A stretch of 25,836 bases of DNA from UBA1858 sp964636225 (GTDB taxonomy: Bacteria; Pseudomonadota; Gammaproteobacteria; UBA4575). The translations under genes were made by a program, and so were the position numbers. The DNA lies in the NCBI GenBank assembly GCA_964636225.1, contig CAZWQM010000019.1, forward strand, positions 1-25,836, read 5' to 3'. The notes beneath the pieces are model-generated. The model ran no database searches. It saw nothing but the letters and a program-made list of their open reading frames with translations, and was not told where the DNA came from. Below, one piece after another: positions 1-8,264 of this stretch (within the stretch, counting starts at the first letter, position 1; every line of letters begins with the position of its first letter).

Positions 1-54
1 CAAGATTAATATCGGCGCTAGAAAATAGCGCACGTTGATTAGAAATTTCTTCAT
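1..54 (-). CDS. AlkB-family alkane monooxygenase paralogue, N-terminus only (runs off the left edge)
   Basis: Reading leftward from the ATG at 54-52 gives MKKFLINVRYFLAPILIL, open to the window edge. It aligns without gaps to the start of the AlkB-like protein encoded at 21329 (MHTFLVNIRYFFTPSLIF), with 10 of 18 residues identical including the N-x-RYF and P positions. A full Shine-Dalgarno AAGGAGGT (59-66 on the complement) lies four bases before the ATG. Only the cytoplasmic N-terminus and the beginning of the first membrane helix are visible, so family assignment rests on this paralogy, not on His motifs. It diverges from the MerR-like regulator at 287, which suggests that regulator controls it. 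The rest of the gene, and any rubredoxin or OmpW partner, would lie outside the window. Confidence 0.65.
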   Translation of the reverse strand, partial: MKKFLINVRYFLAPILIL

Positions 55-58
55 AGGT

Positions 59-66
59 ACCTCCTT
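59..66 (-). promoter_or_regulatory. Strong ribosome binding site of the left-edge alkB paralogue
   Basis: The complement reads AAGGAGGT, a complete match to the 16S anti-SD, four bases upstream of the ATG at 54. It is what makes the 18-codon edge ORF credible. Confidence 0.75.
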
Positions 67-94
67 ACAGTCACCACTTGAAGTATTTTATTTT

Positions 95-109
95 TGTATT
101 TTAGATACA
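95..109. promoter_or_regulatory. Inverted repeat TGTAT-N5-ATACA, candidate operator
   Basis: A perfect 5-bp inverted repeat with a 5-base centre lies 41 bp before the ATG of the left-edge alkB paralogue, where a repressor or activator of that gene could bind. The TGTA/TACA arms resemble the second repeat at 189-210. No binding protein can be assigned from sequence alone; the adjacent MerR-like regulator is the obvious candidate. Confidence 0.35.
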
Positions 110-188
110 GGTAAATATCTGACCCTAACTATATCAAAACAAATTCTAATTACCAGTCACAATTCTACAATTGCTAATCTTTTGTCTT

Positions 189-210
189 GTACATTCAACT
201 GACAATGTAC
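189..210. promoter_or_regulatory. Inverted repeat GTACATT-N8-AATGTAC, candidate MerR-family operator
   Basis: This is a perfect 7-bp inverted repeat. A third copy of GTACATT occurs at 242-248. The repeat overlaps a possible plus-strand -35 (CTGACA, 199-204) followed after 19 bases by TATTAT (224-229); a 19-bp spacer is typical of promoters controlled by MerR-family proteins. Operators containing TGTAC are known to me for the CarH/LitR subfamily, which agrees with the neighbouring gene. The promoter call is inference. Confidence 0.45.
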
Positions 211-286
211 TAAAATTGTTCCATATTATTAGACATATGAAGTACATTATGTTGGACAAAAACAGAACAAGACGAGCTTGACCATA

Positions 287-1258
287 ATGGGGACCAATGT
301 CACAGATCCTCAACACCCCATTCAAGTGGTTGCTAAACGTACTGGCCTCAGTGCCGATGTCATACGAGCCTGGGAAAGACGTTATAAAGCCGTCACTCCC
401 CAACGGGCGGCCAACAGTCGTCGTCTTTATTCTGATCTGGATGTGGAAAAACTTGGCTTACTGCGCCGGGCCACCTCGGCCGGGCGAAGAATTGGCGATA
501 TAGCTAACCAAAGCATTGAAAGCCTTTATTCTCTTGTTGAAAATGACGACGCTGCCGCTGCACAGGCGCGCAATCTGCCTTCTGAACGTCCAAATACAGG
601 CTCTGTGATGGAACATTTTGAAGAATGCCTGGATGCCATTAATCAAATGCATCCCGGCGCATTAAAAGCCAGTCTGGTAAAGGCCGCCAATACATTGGGT
701 ATTCCTTTTCTGCTGGAAGATTTGCTACGTCCACTGGTAGCCTTCATTCGAGACGAATGCCGACGAGGAAATATGCGCTTATCTCAAGAACGCATGGCCA
801 CCGCCATGGTGCGTTCTTATATGTGTACGCTCACGGCACCTGAGACGGAATATGATGCTAAATATAGACTGGTAGTGACAACCCCCATGGGACAGTGCTA
901 TGACCTGATTGCCTTGCGCATGGCAGTCGCTGCTAACTCGTATGGCTGGAATTCGATATATCTAGGGACAGAGTTACCGCACGATGAAATTGTTTATGCC
1001 TGTTCACATGCCAAAGCCTCTGCCCTGGCATTAGGTATTGCACGTCCCGCGGACGATCCACACCTGCCCAACACATTACGTAATATCCGTGCGGCTTTAC
1101 CTACTAATACCACATTGATTGTATGCGGTGACGCGGTATCGGGTTACACTGAGGTGATCGAGGAAGTTAATGCCATCGTAGTCCAGACTATGGGAGAGCT
1201 GCGACTGGAACTCGACCGACTAAAACGTCCCATTTCTGCCTTTCTCGAAGAGCACTAA
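287..1258 (+). CDS. MerR-family transcriptional regulator, CarH/LitR-like, with degenerate cobalamin-binding region
   Basis: The N-terminal ~70 residues are a MerR winged helix (VVAKRTGLSADVIRAWERRY, then RRLYSDLDVEKL). A helical bundle and a C-terminal Rossmann-like domain follow, the layout of the B12 photoreceptor CarH and of LitR. The ORF also opens with TTG at 278; I prefer the ATG at 287, the more usual start codon. Numbered from the TTG, the usual Wx9EH of the helical cap reads C161...E171-R172, and the lower-axial His of the E/D-x-H-x-x-G motif is Tyr (Y208 in GQCYDL). All three B12-contacting positions thus appear changed, so the protein probably does not bind cobalamin in the CarH manner; it may act as an apo-repressor or sense another ligand. 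It diverges from an alkB paralogue and precedes fabA by 35 bp. Confidence 0.85.
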   Translation: MGTNVTDPQHPIQVVAKRTGLSADVIRAWERRYKAVTPQRAANSRRLYSDLDVEKLGLLRRATSAGRRIGDIANQSIESLYSLVENDDAAAAQARNLPSERPNTGSVMEHFEECLDAINQMHPGALKASLVKAANTLGIPFLLEDLLRPLVAFIRDECRRGNMRLSQERMATAMVRSYMCTLTAPETEYDAKYRLVVTTPMGQCYDLIALRMAVAANSYGWNSIYLGTELPHDEIVYACSHAKASALALGIARPADDPHLPNTLRNIRAALPTNTTLIVCGDAVSGYTEVIEEVNAIVVQTMGELRLELDRLKRPISAFLEEH

Positions 1259-1293
1259 CCTAAAATCGATTTACAACAAATAATATTATTATC

Positions 1294-1809
1294 ATGACTC
1301 GACCCTCCAGCTTCAGTTACGAAGAACTTCTTGCTTGCGGCTATGGCGAAATGTTCGGCCCGGGCAACGCACAACTTCCCACTCCAAATATGCTAATGAT
1401 GGATCGCATCATAGACATCAACGACCATGCAGGCAGTTACAAGAAAGGAAACATTTTTGCTGAACTGGATATTAAACCCGAGTTGTGGTTTTTTGATTGC
1501 CACTTTCCTGGTGACCCGGTAATGCCTGGCTGCCTAGGCCTGGATGCCATGTGGCAGTTAGTCGGTTTTTATGTCGCCTGGCTGGGGAATCCGGGAAAAG
1601 GTCGAGCACTAGGTGTCGGCGAAGTGAAGTTCAGCGGACAAGTATTACCCACGGCAAGCAAAGTCTCTTACAACATTGATATTAAACGCGTGATTACGCG
1701 TGGTGTTTCACTTGGAATTGCCGACGGTGTTATGTCGGTAGATGGGCGCGAGATTTATCACGCCAAAGATTTACGCGTAGGTTTATTTACTTCCACAGAT
1801 GATTTCTAG
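1294..1809 (+). CDS. fabA: 3-hydroxydecanoyl-ACP dehydratase/isomerase FabA
   Basis: The protein is 171 aa, about the length of E. coli FabA. It dehydrates 3-hydroxydecanoyl-ACP and isomerises trans-2- to cis-3-decenoyl-ACP, the branch point of anaerobic unsaturated fatty acid synthesis, in the cytoplasm. The hot-dog-fold active site is visible: the CHFPGDPVMPGCLGLDAMWQ segment contains His70 and, fourteen residues on, Asp84, the catalytic pair. The downstream KGRALGVGEVKFSGQVLPT stretch is also FabA-specific and separates it from FabZ. The usual partner fabB is not adjacent; the next gene is convergent and only 8 bp away. The gene follows the MerR-like regulator on the same strand and may be cotranscribed with it. 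Confidence 0.97.
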   Translation: MTRPSSFSYEELLACGYGEMFGPGNAQLPTPNMLMMDRIIDINDHAGSYKKGNIFAELDIKPELWFFDCHFPGDPVMPGCLGLDAMWQLVGFYVAWLGNPGKGRALGVGEVKFSGQVLPTASKVSYNIDIKRVITRGVSLGIADGVMSVDGREIYHAKDLRVGLFTSTDDF

Positions 1810-1817
1810 GCTTTAAG

Positions 1818-3338
1818 TTAATAGACAAAGCTCGGGCCCAGTGGAATTCTCAGCGTAATCCAGATCAGAAGCAACCCCAGCCAGGCAATTAAAAACCCAA
1901 TACTGTATGGCAGAGTCAGGCTGATTAATGTCCCTATGCCGGCCTGACGATGATATTTCTGCAACATGGCCAGCACAATAATCATATACGGATTTAAAGG
2001 CGTGATGACATTGGTAACCGAGTCGCCAATACGATAAGCCACCTGAGTTAATTCGGGCGCCACACCGGCCTGCATTAACATCGGAACAAATACCGGTGCC
2101 ATAAACGCATATTTCGCCGACATTGAACCAATCAAAAGATTCCCTACACAAGCCAACAAAACAAAAGCAATCAGTAAAGCGCCCACGCCCAATTGCAATG
2201 ATGCCAGCCAGCTACCACCCGACAGCGCCAGCATTTCTCCCAAATGGGAGTATTTAAACACTGTTATGAATTGTGCCGCGAAGAACGCCAACACAATATA
2301 GGGTCCCAGATCTGCGATGGTTTCATTCATATATTTTGCAAATTGCCGACTGCTCTGAATAGTTCTGGCTTTCAATCCATACACAACGGCAGGGATAATA
2401 AAAAAAGCAAACAGCAATGGGACTGTGACTTCTACCCAGCGTGGAAAATGTTGACCTTCACCATGCAAAGGCGCGTTGGGAATATTAATAGCCGCCAGCA
2501 CCAATATCAGTAATAGAATAAAAACCCCACCAGCCCAACTCAATGCAACACGTGAGACTTGAGTAGACTCTGATTTTGATTCGACTGAATTGTGCGGCTG
2601 TGGAGGTACTTCTGCATCAATATTATTAACTCTCGGCATCACCCATTTAGCAGTCACTAGCCAGCCAGCCAAAGTAAGAACAAAAGTTGACGCGATCATG
2701 AAATACCAATTACTGGTGACGGCCACCTGATAATCGCTTTGCAAAAACTGCGCAGATGCCTGAGTAAATCCGGCCAGCAGAGGGTCAAGACTGGTGATAA
2801 ATAAATTGGCGCCAAAACCTGCGGAAACTCCCGCAAAACTGGCCACAATACCCAACACCGGAGAATGTCCGGCAGCTAAAAATAAAATGGCTGCAATGGG
2901 TGGCAATACAACATAACCGGCATCCAGCGCCATCGATGACATAATGCCAATAAAAATAATAGCCGGTATCAAATAGCGTTCTTTTATTGCATTGCCAGCC
3001 ACAATGATCAGAGCAGGCAGTAAACCACAACGTTCTGCCAGTCCAATTCCCAGCATGCCAACCAGCACAATGCCCAGGGGAGGGAATTCTATAAAGTTTT
3101 TAACCAGCGAACTCAGCCACCACCAGATTCCTTCTGAACTGAATAATGAACGTGCATGAATCCATTCTGAAGAAACATTCGGTAGCGCTTTTTCCACCTG
3201 CCAACCAGACTGGACTGCGACCTCGGCACATATAACAATCATTAATGTGCCGCAAATAAACAGCAACACAGGGTCAGGCAGTTTATTCCCTATTACCTCA
3301 ATACGATCTAACCAGCTTCGCTCAGAATGATTCGACAT
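1818..3338 (-). CDS. AbgT-family transporter (p-aminobenzoyl-glutamate type)
   Basis: This is a 506-aa inner-membrane protein with many hydrophobic helices. Family-typical segments are visible: the N-terminal DRIEVIGNKLPDPVLLF, and near the C-terminus SAKYAFMAPVFVPMLM followed by ELTQVAYRIGDSVTNVITPL, the conserved AbgT hairpin region. Members such as AbgT, MtrF and YdaH move p-aminobenzoyl-glutamate or export sulfonamides; the substrate here is unproven. The start codon lies 11 bp after the pepN stop, so the two form an operon in which an aminopeptidase is followed by a transporter for an amino-acid conjugate. It ends 8 bp from the convergent fabA. Confidence 0.92.
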   Translation of the reverse strand: MSNHSERSWLDRIEVIGNKLPDPVLLFICGTLMIVICAEVAVQSGWQVEKALPNVSSEWIHARSLFSSEGIWWWLSSLVKNFIEFPPLGIVLVGMLGIGLAERCGLLPALIIVAGNAIKERYLIPAIIFIGIMSSMALDAGYVVLPPIAAILFLAAGHSPVLGIVASFAGVSAGFGANLFITSLDPLLAGFTQASAQFLQSDYQVAVTSNWYFMIASTFVLTLAGWLVTAKWVMPRVNNIDAEVPPQPHNSVESKSESTQVSRVALSWAGGVFILLLILVLAAINIPNAPLHGEGQHFPRWVEVTVPLLFAFFIIPAVVYGLKARTIQSSRQFAKYMNETIADLGPYIVLAFFAAQFITVFKYSHLGEMLALSGGSWLASLQLGVGALLIAFVLLACVGNLLIGSMSAKYAFMAPVFVPMLMQAGVAPELTQVAYRIGDSVTNVITPLNPYMIIVLAMLQKYHRQAGIGTLISLTLPYSIGFLIAWLGLLLIWITLRIPLGPSFVY

Positions 3339-3349
3339 GCTTAAGTCAT

Positions 3350-5989
3350 CTAGTCACTGAGGCTTCGGTCAACCACCTCAAACACATCCCGAGACAAATC
3401 AGGAACTGCTTTAATAAGCTGCAATGACTGCTTCATTAATTTCTGACGCAACGCATCATACTTTTTCCAATCAATTAAAGGTTTAACAAGACGTGACGCC
3501 ACTTGCGGATTAATTGCATTCAGTTCGATTATTTTATCCGCCAGGAAGGTATAACCGCTACCATCTTTAGCATGAAAACCGGTCGGATTCGCCATCACAA
3601 ACGCGCCAATCAGCGCACGTACTTTATTTGGATTTTTGATAGAAAAGGCCGAATGTTCAAGTAATTCTTTTATCGTGTCCAGCACACCACCTTTACGTGA
3701 ACGTGCCTGCAATGAGAACCACTTGTCCATTACAAGTGCATCGTCTTGCCAACGTTTGCTAAATTCTTGCAGCGCCTGATACCTAAACTCGTGGTTCAAA
3801 TCATTTACGGCCTCCAGAGCAGCAATAGAATCGGTCATATTCTGCGTGCTTTCAAATTGCTCTCTTGCAAGATCAATGTATTGCTCCCTTTCCAGCAAAT
3901 TAAGATACATCAGGCAGATAGACGCGAGACGTCTTTGACCCATGTGGTGTGCATTGTATTGATAATCTCCGTTTACTCGGTTCTGCTTGTAAATTGCAAG
4001 CAGCTCGGTTTCCAGCGAAGTCGCAATACATAATTGCAGCTGACGCCTCGCCTGATAAATCGCATCCACATCAATCGGCCTAGTAAACTCTGCAAGGTAA
4101 GATTCCAGAGGCATTACCATCATTTCACCTTTGAAGGCGGCATCGATATTCGCATTTAATAATACAGTCCTCAACGCCTGGACATATTCATCGGCATTTG
4201 GAAGCGCAGTATCCGTTTTTATTGCAATAATGGCATCCAGCAACCACTCTGTAGCAAAGCGCTGACCAGCTTCCCAACGATTAAACGAATCTGTGTCATG
4301 CGCCATTAAGAATACAAAGTCATTTACTTCATACGGATAATTCAGTTTCACTGGTGCAGAAAAATTCTGTAGTAAGGAAGGGGTGGGCTTTTCTTGTATA
4401 TTTTTGAACACAAAACTTTGTTGTAACTGCGTGACATGCAGCGTGACTTTCTCGGCTTCGTCATAACCATCTACACACAGCTTGAGTGCTTGCCCTTTGG
4501 CATCAAATAATGTCATGGTTACCGGAATCAAATAGGCTTCAGGATTCAGTTGCATTTTATTCACCGGCAGATCCTGTTCAAAAGTTATTTTATATTCATG
4601 TTTGTTTGCATCCCAGACAGTGGAAACATTTAAAGCAGGGGTACCGCTTTGTGTATACCAGTTAAGAAAATTACCCAAATTAAAATTATTGGCTTCTGCC
4701 ATAGCTGCGGCAAAATCATCGGTTGTCACAGCCTGTCCATCATTTTTTTCAAAGTAACGCTTCATGCCTTGCTTAAAGCCTTCCCTGCCAAACAGTGTTT
4801 GATACATGCGCACCACTTCTGCACCTTTTTCATAAACTGTCAGCGTGTAAAAGTTATTGATCTCTACATAGGATGAGGGTCGAATGGGATGCGCCATGGG
4901 CCCATCGTCTTCTGCAAATTGATAAGTTCTCAGATAGCGTACATCCTGAATTCTTTTCACCGCTCTTGAGGTTACGTCCGAGGTAAATTCCTGGTCACGA
5001 AATACGGTGAGTCCTTCTTTCAGACTCAACTGAAACCAGTCCCGACAAGTGACACGGTTACCAGTCCAGTTATGAAAATATTCGTGAGCGATCACCGCTT
5101 CAATGCTCATGTAGTCTGCATCTGTGGAGGTTTTTGCACTGGCCAACACACACTTGGAGTTAAATACATTAAGACCCTTGTTTTCCATCGCACCCATATT
5201 GAAGTCATCTACGGCCACGATCATGTAAGTGTCGAGATCGTACTCCAGACCAAACGTATCCTCATCCCATTTCATGGCTTTCTTTAAAGATGCAATGGCA
5301 TGGTCACATTTATCCGCGTTATGCGCTTCGGTATAAATCTCCAGATCCACTTCTCGCCCACTGGCGGTGGTGTATTGATCCCGGCAGCAGGAGAGATCAC
5401 CCGCAACTAGGGCGAATAAATAAGCGGGCTTAGGAAAAGGATCATGCCATTCGGCAAAATGTCGACCGCCGTCAAGCTCTCCCTGATCCACCCGATTCCC
5501 ATTGGACAGCATGACAGGAATTTTTGTTTTATCTGCTTCGATGCGCACGGAAAATATCGCCATCACATCTGGCCGATCCAGATAATAAGTGATTTTCCTG
5601 AAACCCTCGGCTTCACATTGCGTGCAGTAGTTTCCGGAAGAAAGATAAAGCCCTTCCAATGCAGTATTTTGCGCCGGGTCAATCTCAACGGTGGTTGCCA
5701 GCACAAACTGATTCGGTACATTGGCTATCGAGAGAGTTTCCGCACTGACGACATATTCCTTGTCTGACAGTTGTTTACCATCAATTTTCACTTCGATTAA
5801 TTTGAGCTGCTCACCATGCAGCTCAAGATCTACGTCTGATCGACCATTAGGATTGGCCTGCATGAATAACTGCGCATGCACCCGGGTTTTATCCTCGAAC
5901 AGTTCAAAACGTAACTGAGCCTTATTAATTAGGTAGTCGGGCTGTTGATAATCTTTGAGATAGATCGCTTTAGGATTGCCTTCTTTCAT
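3350..5989 (-). CDS. pepN: Aminopeptidase N (M1 family zinc metallopeptidase)
   Basis: The 879 aa are close to the usual ~870 aa of gammaproteobacterial PepN. It removes N-terminal amino acids from peptides in the cytoplasm. The exopeptidase motif GAMEN is at residues 266-270. The zinc site HEYFH is at 302-306, with the third ligand Glu325 in LSLKEG, and the flanking NWTGNRVTCRDWFQ is the PepN signature. The long helical C-terminal domain is complete. It starts 75 bp from the divergent trhO and leads an operon with the AbgT-type transporter. Nothing in the frame is broken. Confidence 0.97.
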   Translation of the reverse strand: MKEGNPKAIYLKDYQQPDYLINKAQLRFELFEDKTRVHAQLFMQANPNGRSDVDLELHGEQLKLIEVKIDGKQLSDKEYVVSAETLSIANVPNQFVLATTVEIDPAQNTALEGLYLSSGNYCTQCEAEGFRKITYYLDRPDVMAIFSVRIEADKTKIPVMLSNGNRVDQGELDGGRHFAEWHDPFPKPAYLFALVAGDLSCCRDQYTTASGREVDLEIYTEAHNADKCDHAIASLKKAMKWDEDTFGLEYDLDTYMIVAVDDFNMGAMENKGLNVFNSKCVLASAKTSTDADYMSIEAVIAHEYFHNWTGNRVTCRDWFQLSLKEGLTVFRDQEFTSDVTSRAVKRIQDVRYLRTYQFAEDDGPMAHPIRPSSYVEINNFYTLTVYEKGAEVVRMYQTLFGREGFKQGMKRYFEKNDGQAVTTDDFAAAMAEANNFNLGNFLNWYTQSGTPALNVSTVWDANKHEYKITFEQDLPVNKMQLNPEAYLIPVTMTLFDAKGQALKLCVDGYDEAEKVTLHVTQLQQSFVFKNIQEKPTPSLLQNFSAPVKLNYPYEVNDFVFLMAHDTDSFNRWEAGQRFATEWLLDAIIAIKTDTALPNADEYVQALRTVLLNANIDAAFKGEMMVMPLESYLAEFTRPIDVDAIYQARRQLQLCIATSLETELLAIYKQNRVNGDYQYNAHHMGQRRLASICLMYLNLLEREQYIDLAREQFESTQNMTDSIAALEAVNDLNHEFRYQALQEFSKRWQDDALVMDKWFSLQARSRKGGVLDTIKELLEHSAFSIKNPNKVRALIGAFVMANPTGFHAKDGSGYTFLADKIIELNAINPQVASRLVKPLIDWKKYDALRQKLMKQSLQLIKAVPDLSRDVFEVVDRSLSD

Positions 5990-6064
5990 AGTTGATGGTT
6001 ATTTTGATCGTTGATAAGTTTAGGTTAATATCTGCCACTGAAAAATATAGACCCACATAGTGTA

Positions 6065-6895
6065 ATGATTAGTTTAAATCCAATATACATAAATATAGCA
6101 GGCTATCGATTCACGCCCATTGATGACATCGAAACCACTTTAGACCAGTTAAAAAGCCTGTGCGCCAATTTGGATATCAAAGGTTCCATCTACCTGGCCG
6201 CCGAGGGCATTAATATCGGTGTGTCCGGCAATATTCTGGAAATCCAGACTTTTCGTTCCGCACTCGAGCAGGACGCAAGATTTTCCCGTATGCGCTTTCA
6301 TGAACTATACAGCCTACAAATGCCGTATAGAAAAATGACAGTCAAAACAAAGACGGAATTGGTGCCAATCGAAGATAACACACTCAAAGTAGGCGACTTC
6401 AGTCATCAATACCTGCCTCCTCTTGAGCTTAAAGCTTGGCTGGACAACGGCAAGGATTTCACTCTGCTGGATATGCGCAATGATTTTGAATTCGAGTTAG
6501 GCACATTTGATCAGGCACAAAACGTCAATTTAAGACGCTTTAGGAAACTGCAAACCAAAGCCAATGAATTAGACAAACTGCCCAAGGACAAACCCCTGGT
6601 TTCCATTTGTACCGGAGGCATTCGCTGTGAAAAAGCCGGTCCTTATCTTGAGAAATTTGGCTTCAAAGAAGTCTATCAGCTTGAAGGTGGAATCATTGAA
6701 TATTTACGTGTGACCAAAGGTGCACACTGGCATGGAAACTGTTTTGTATTTGACGACCGTGTGTCTGTAGATAAGAACCTGGCGCCAAAACATTTTGATC
6801 TTTGTAAAGACTGTCAACTCATTTTAAAAGAAGATGAAGTGGAATTTTGCGCATCCTGTTTAAGTAATCACACCTCCGAAGATGTCGCTGTTTGA
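6065..6895 (+). CDS. trhO: tRNA uridine(34) hydroxylase TrhO (YceA family, rhodanese domain)
   Basis: This 276-aa protein belongs to the YceA/UPF0176 family. It has an N-terminal acylphosphatase-like half (SIYLAAEGINIGVSGN, ~41-56) and a rhodanese domain with the loop CTGGIRCEKA (Cys182, Cys188). TrhO catalyses O2-dependent 5-hydroxylation of uridine 34 in certain tRNAs, the first step towards cmo5U/mo5U. The C-terminus carries two CxxC pairs (247/250 and 262/265) that look like a small zinc site. It overlaps tatD by 14 bp and heads a plus-strand run trhO-tatD-bolA-DUF465. The ATG at 6065 has only a weak ribosome site. Confidence 0.93.
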   Translation: MISLNPIYINIAGYRFTPIDDIETTLDQLKSLCANLDIKGSIYLAAEGINIGVSGNILEIQTFRSALEQDARFSRMRFHELYSLQMPYRKMTVKTKTELVPIEDNTLKVGDFSHQYLPPLELKAWLDNGKDFTLLDMRNDFEFELGTFDQAQNVNLRRFRKLQTKANELDKLPKDKPLVSICTGGIRCEKAGPYLEKFGFKEVYQLEGGIIEYLRVTKGAHWHGNCFVFDDRVSVDKNLAPKHFDLCKDCQLILKEDEVEFCASCLSNHTSEDVAV

Positions 6896-7673
6896 TTTTT
6901 GCTTTAACTTCACAAGTAGCAAATTCAGAAATGATGAAAAAAATTATATCCAGCGGGCTACAGACGCCGGGGTCAGTCATTTTCTAGTTGCCGGCTCAGA
7001 TCAGGAAGACAGTCTATACGCCAGCCAACTGGCCGAACAATACCAGCAAGGCATGTATGCCACAGCTGGCGTGCATCCACACCTGGCAAAAAACTGGCAG
7101 GACAGTACCCGTGAAACACTACGTGAGCTGGCTAAAAGTGAGCGTGTCAGAGTGATTGGCGAAGCGGGCCTGGACTATAATCGAAATTTCTCCAGCCACG
7201 AACAGCAAGAACATGCTTTCCGGCAGCAAATCGAGCTCGCCATCGAATTACAAATGCCATTATTCCTGCATGAAAGGGATGCTCATACTCATTTCTTTTC
7301 GATTTTAAGCGAGTATGAACATGATCTTGGACCAACCGTAGTGCATTGCTTTACTGGAGATGAAGAGGCGCTTGAGAATTACCTGAATATGGATCTCTAT
7401 ATCGGTATTACGGGCTGGATCTGCGACGAGCGGCGCGGCAGTCATCTGCATTCGTTGGTGAGAAAAATTCCGCAAGACCGGCTGTTAATCGAGACCGATG
7501 CGCCTTATTTGTTTCCGCGTACTTATCAGCCCCGACCAAAGAATATGATCAACGAGCCGGCTTTGTTGCCGCATATAGCAGAGCACATCGCCTACCATCG
7601 TGGGGATAGCTTCGATACACTATGTAATTATACTATGGCTAATTCACTGCGCTTTTTAGGTATCGCAGAATGA
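6882..7673 (+). CDS. tatD: TatD-family metal-dependent DNase
   Basis: The 263-aa TIM-barrel hydrolase matches E. coli TatD rather than YcfH/YjjV: it has the N-terminal FNFTSSKF (compare VNLTSSQF) instead of the HxH motif, and GWICDERRG near residue 180. Metal ligands are visible as Glu94 (GEAGLDYNRNF), His130 (FLHERDAH), His155 (VVHCFTGD) and Asp206 (ETDAPYLFPR). TatD is a 3'-5' exonuclease and endonuclease implicated in DNA repair and turnover. The start lies inside the 3' end of trhO (14-bp overlap), so translation is probably coupled. Confidence 0.95.
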   Translation: MSLFDFCFNFTSSKFRNDEKNYIQRATDAGVSHFLVAGSDQEDSLYASQLAEQYQQGMYATAGVHPHLAKNWQDSTRETLRELAKSERVRVIGEAGLDYNRNFSSHEQQEHAFRQQIELAIELQMPLFLHERDAHTHFFSILSEYEHDLGPTVVHCFTGDEEALENYLNMDLYIGITGWICDERRGSHLHSLVRKIPQDRLLIETDAPYLFPRTYQPRPKNMINEPALLPHIAEHIAYHRGDSFDTLCNYTMANSLRFLGIAE

Positions 7674-7710
7674 CTGAACATGCAGATGCAGACACAGGAG
7701 AATCTATAAG

Positions 7711-8037
7711 GTGAAAATTCAGAATGTCATCGAGGAAAAGATTAACTCATCTTTATCCCCTTCTTATCTGGAAGTACTGAATGAAAGCAACAATCATAAC
7801 GTACCTCCGGGTTCTGAGTCCCATTTCAAAGTCACCGTAGTCAGTGATGCATTTGATGGGAAGATGCTTATCGCCCGACATCGGGTAATTAACAGATTAC
7901 TTGCCGATGAACTTGCCGGCGGTATTCATGCACTTTCAATTCATTCCTTTACCCCTACAGAATGGCTAGAAAGAAATCAGCAATCACGTCAGTCACCTCC
8001 CTGTCTGGGCGGTTCCAAACAAGACATCAAGCATTAA
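7711..8037 (+). CDS. bolA: BolA family transcriptional/Fe-S regulator
   Basis: The 108 aa align along their length with E. coli BolA: ESNNHNVPPGSESHFKV, then LIARHRVINRLLADEL, then HALSIHSFTPTEW and a C-terminal SPPCLGG tail (E. coli SPPCRG). BolA proteins have a class II KH-like fold, pair with monothiol glutaredoxins around an Fe-S cluster, and influence morphology and stress genes. The start is GTG at 7711, with CAGGAG ten bases upstream. It lies 37 bp after tatD and overlaps a 14-codon mini-ORF described in the findings. Confidence 0.95.
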   Translation: MKIQNVIEEKINSSLSPSYLEVLNESNNHNVPPGSESHFKVTVVSDAFDGKMLIARHRVINRLLADELAGGIHALSIHSFTPTEWLERNQQSRQSPPCLGGSKQDIKH

Positions 8038-8052
8038 TTAATTTTAGCGGCG

Positions 8053-8262
8053 ATGCATTCTCGGGATGTACGCGAAGAGCTTGTACGCAAGATACTGGAT
8101 CTGCGTGTAGAACACAGAGATCTGGATGATGCAATCATCGCTCTTTCACAGGCAGACTATGTTGACCAGCTGCAGTTAAAACGACTTAAAAAACGCAAAT
8201 TATGCATAAAAGACACGATTCAAAAGCTGGAAAGCGAACTGATTCCCGATGTTGATGCCTGA
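8053..8262 (+). CDS. DUF465 (YdcH-like) small coiled-coil protein
   Basis: The 69-aa helical protein has the DUF465 pattern: an N-terminal helix (LVRKILDLRVEHRDLDDAIIAL), a turn, then the basic segment LKRLKKRKLCIKDTIQKLE. The family is widespread in proteobacteria and has no firmly assigned function. It lies 15 bp behind bolA on the same strand and ends 2 bp before the stop of a converging gene, leaving no room for a separate terminator. Confidence 0.85.
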   Translation: MHSRDVREELVRKILDLRVEHRDLDDAIIALSQADYVDQLQLKRLKKRKLCIKDTIQKLESELIPDVDA

Positions 8263-8264
8263 GT

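Noticed and set aside
278..286. TTG start for the MerR-like regulator
   Set aside because: It adds only three residues and the ATG at 287 is a more usual start; either leaves the domain intact.
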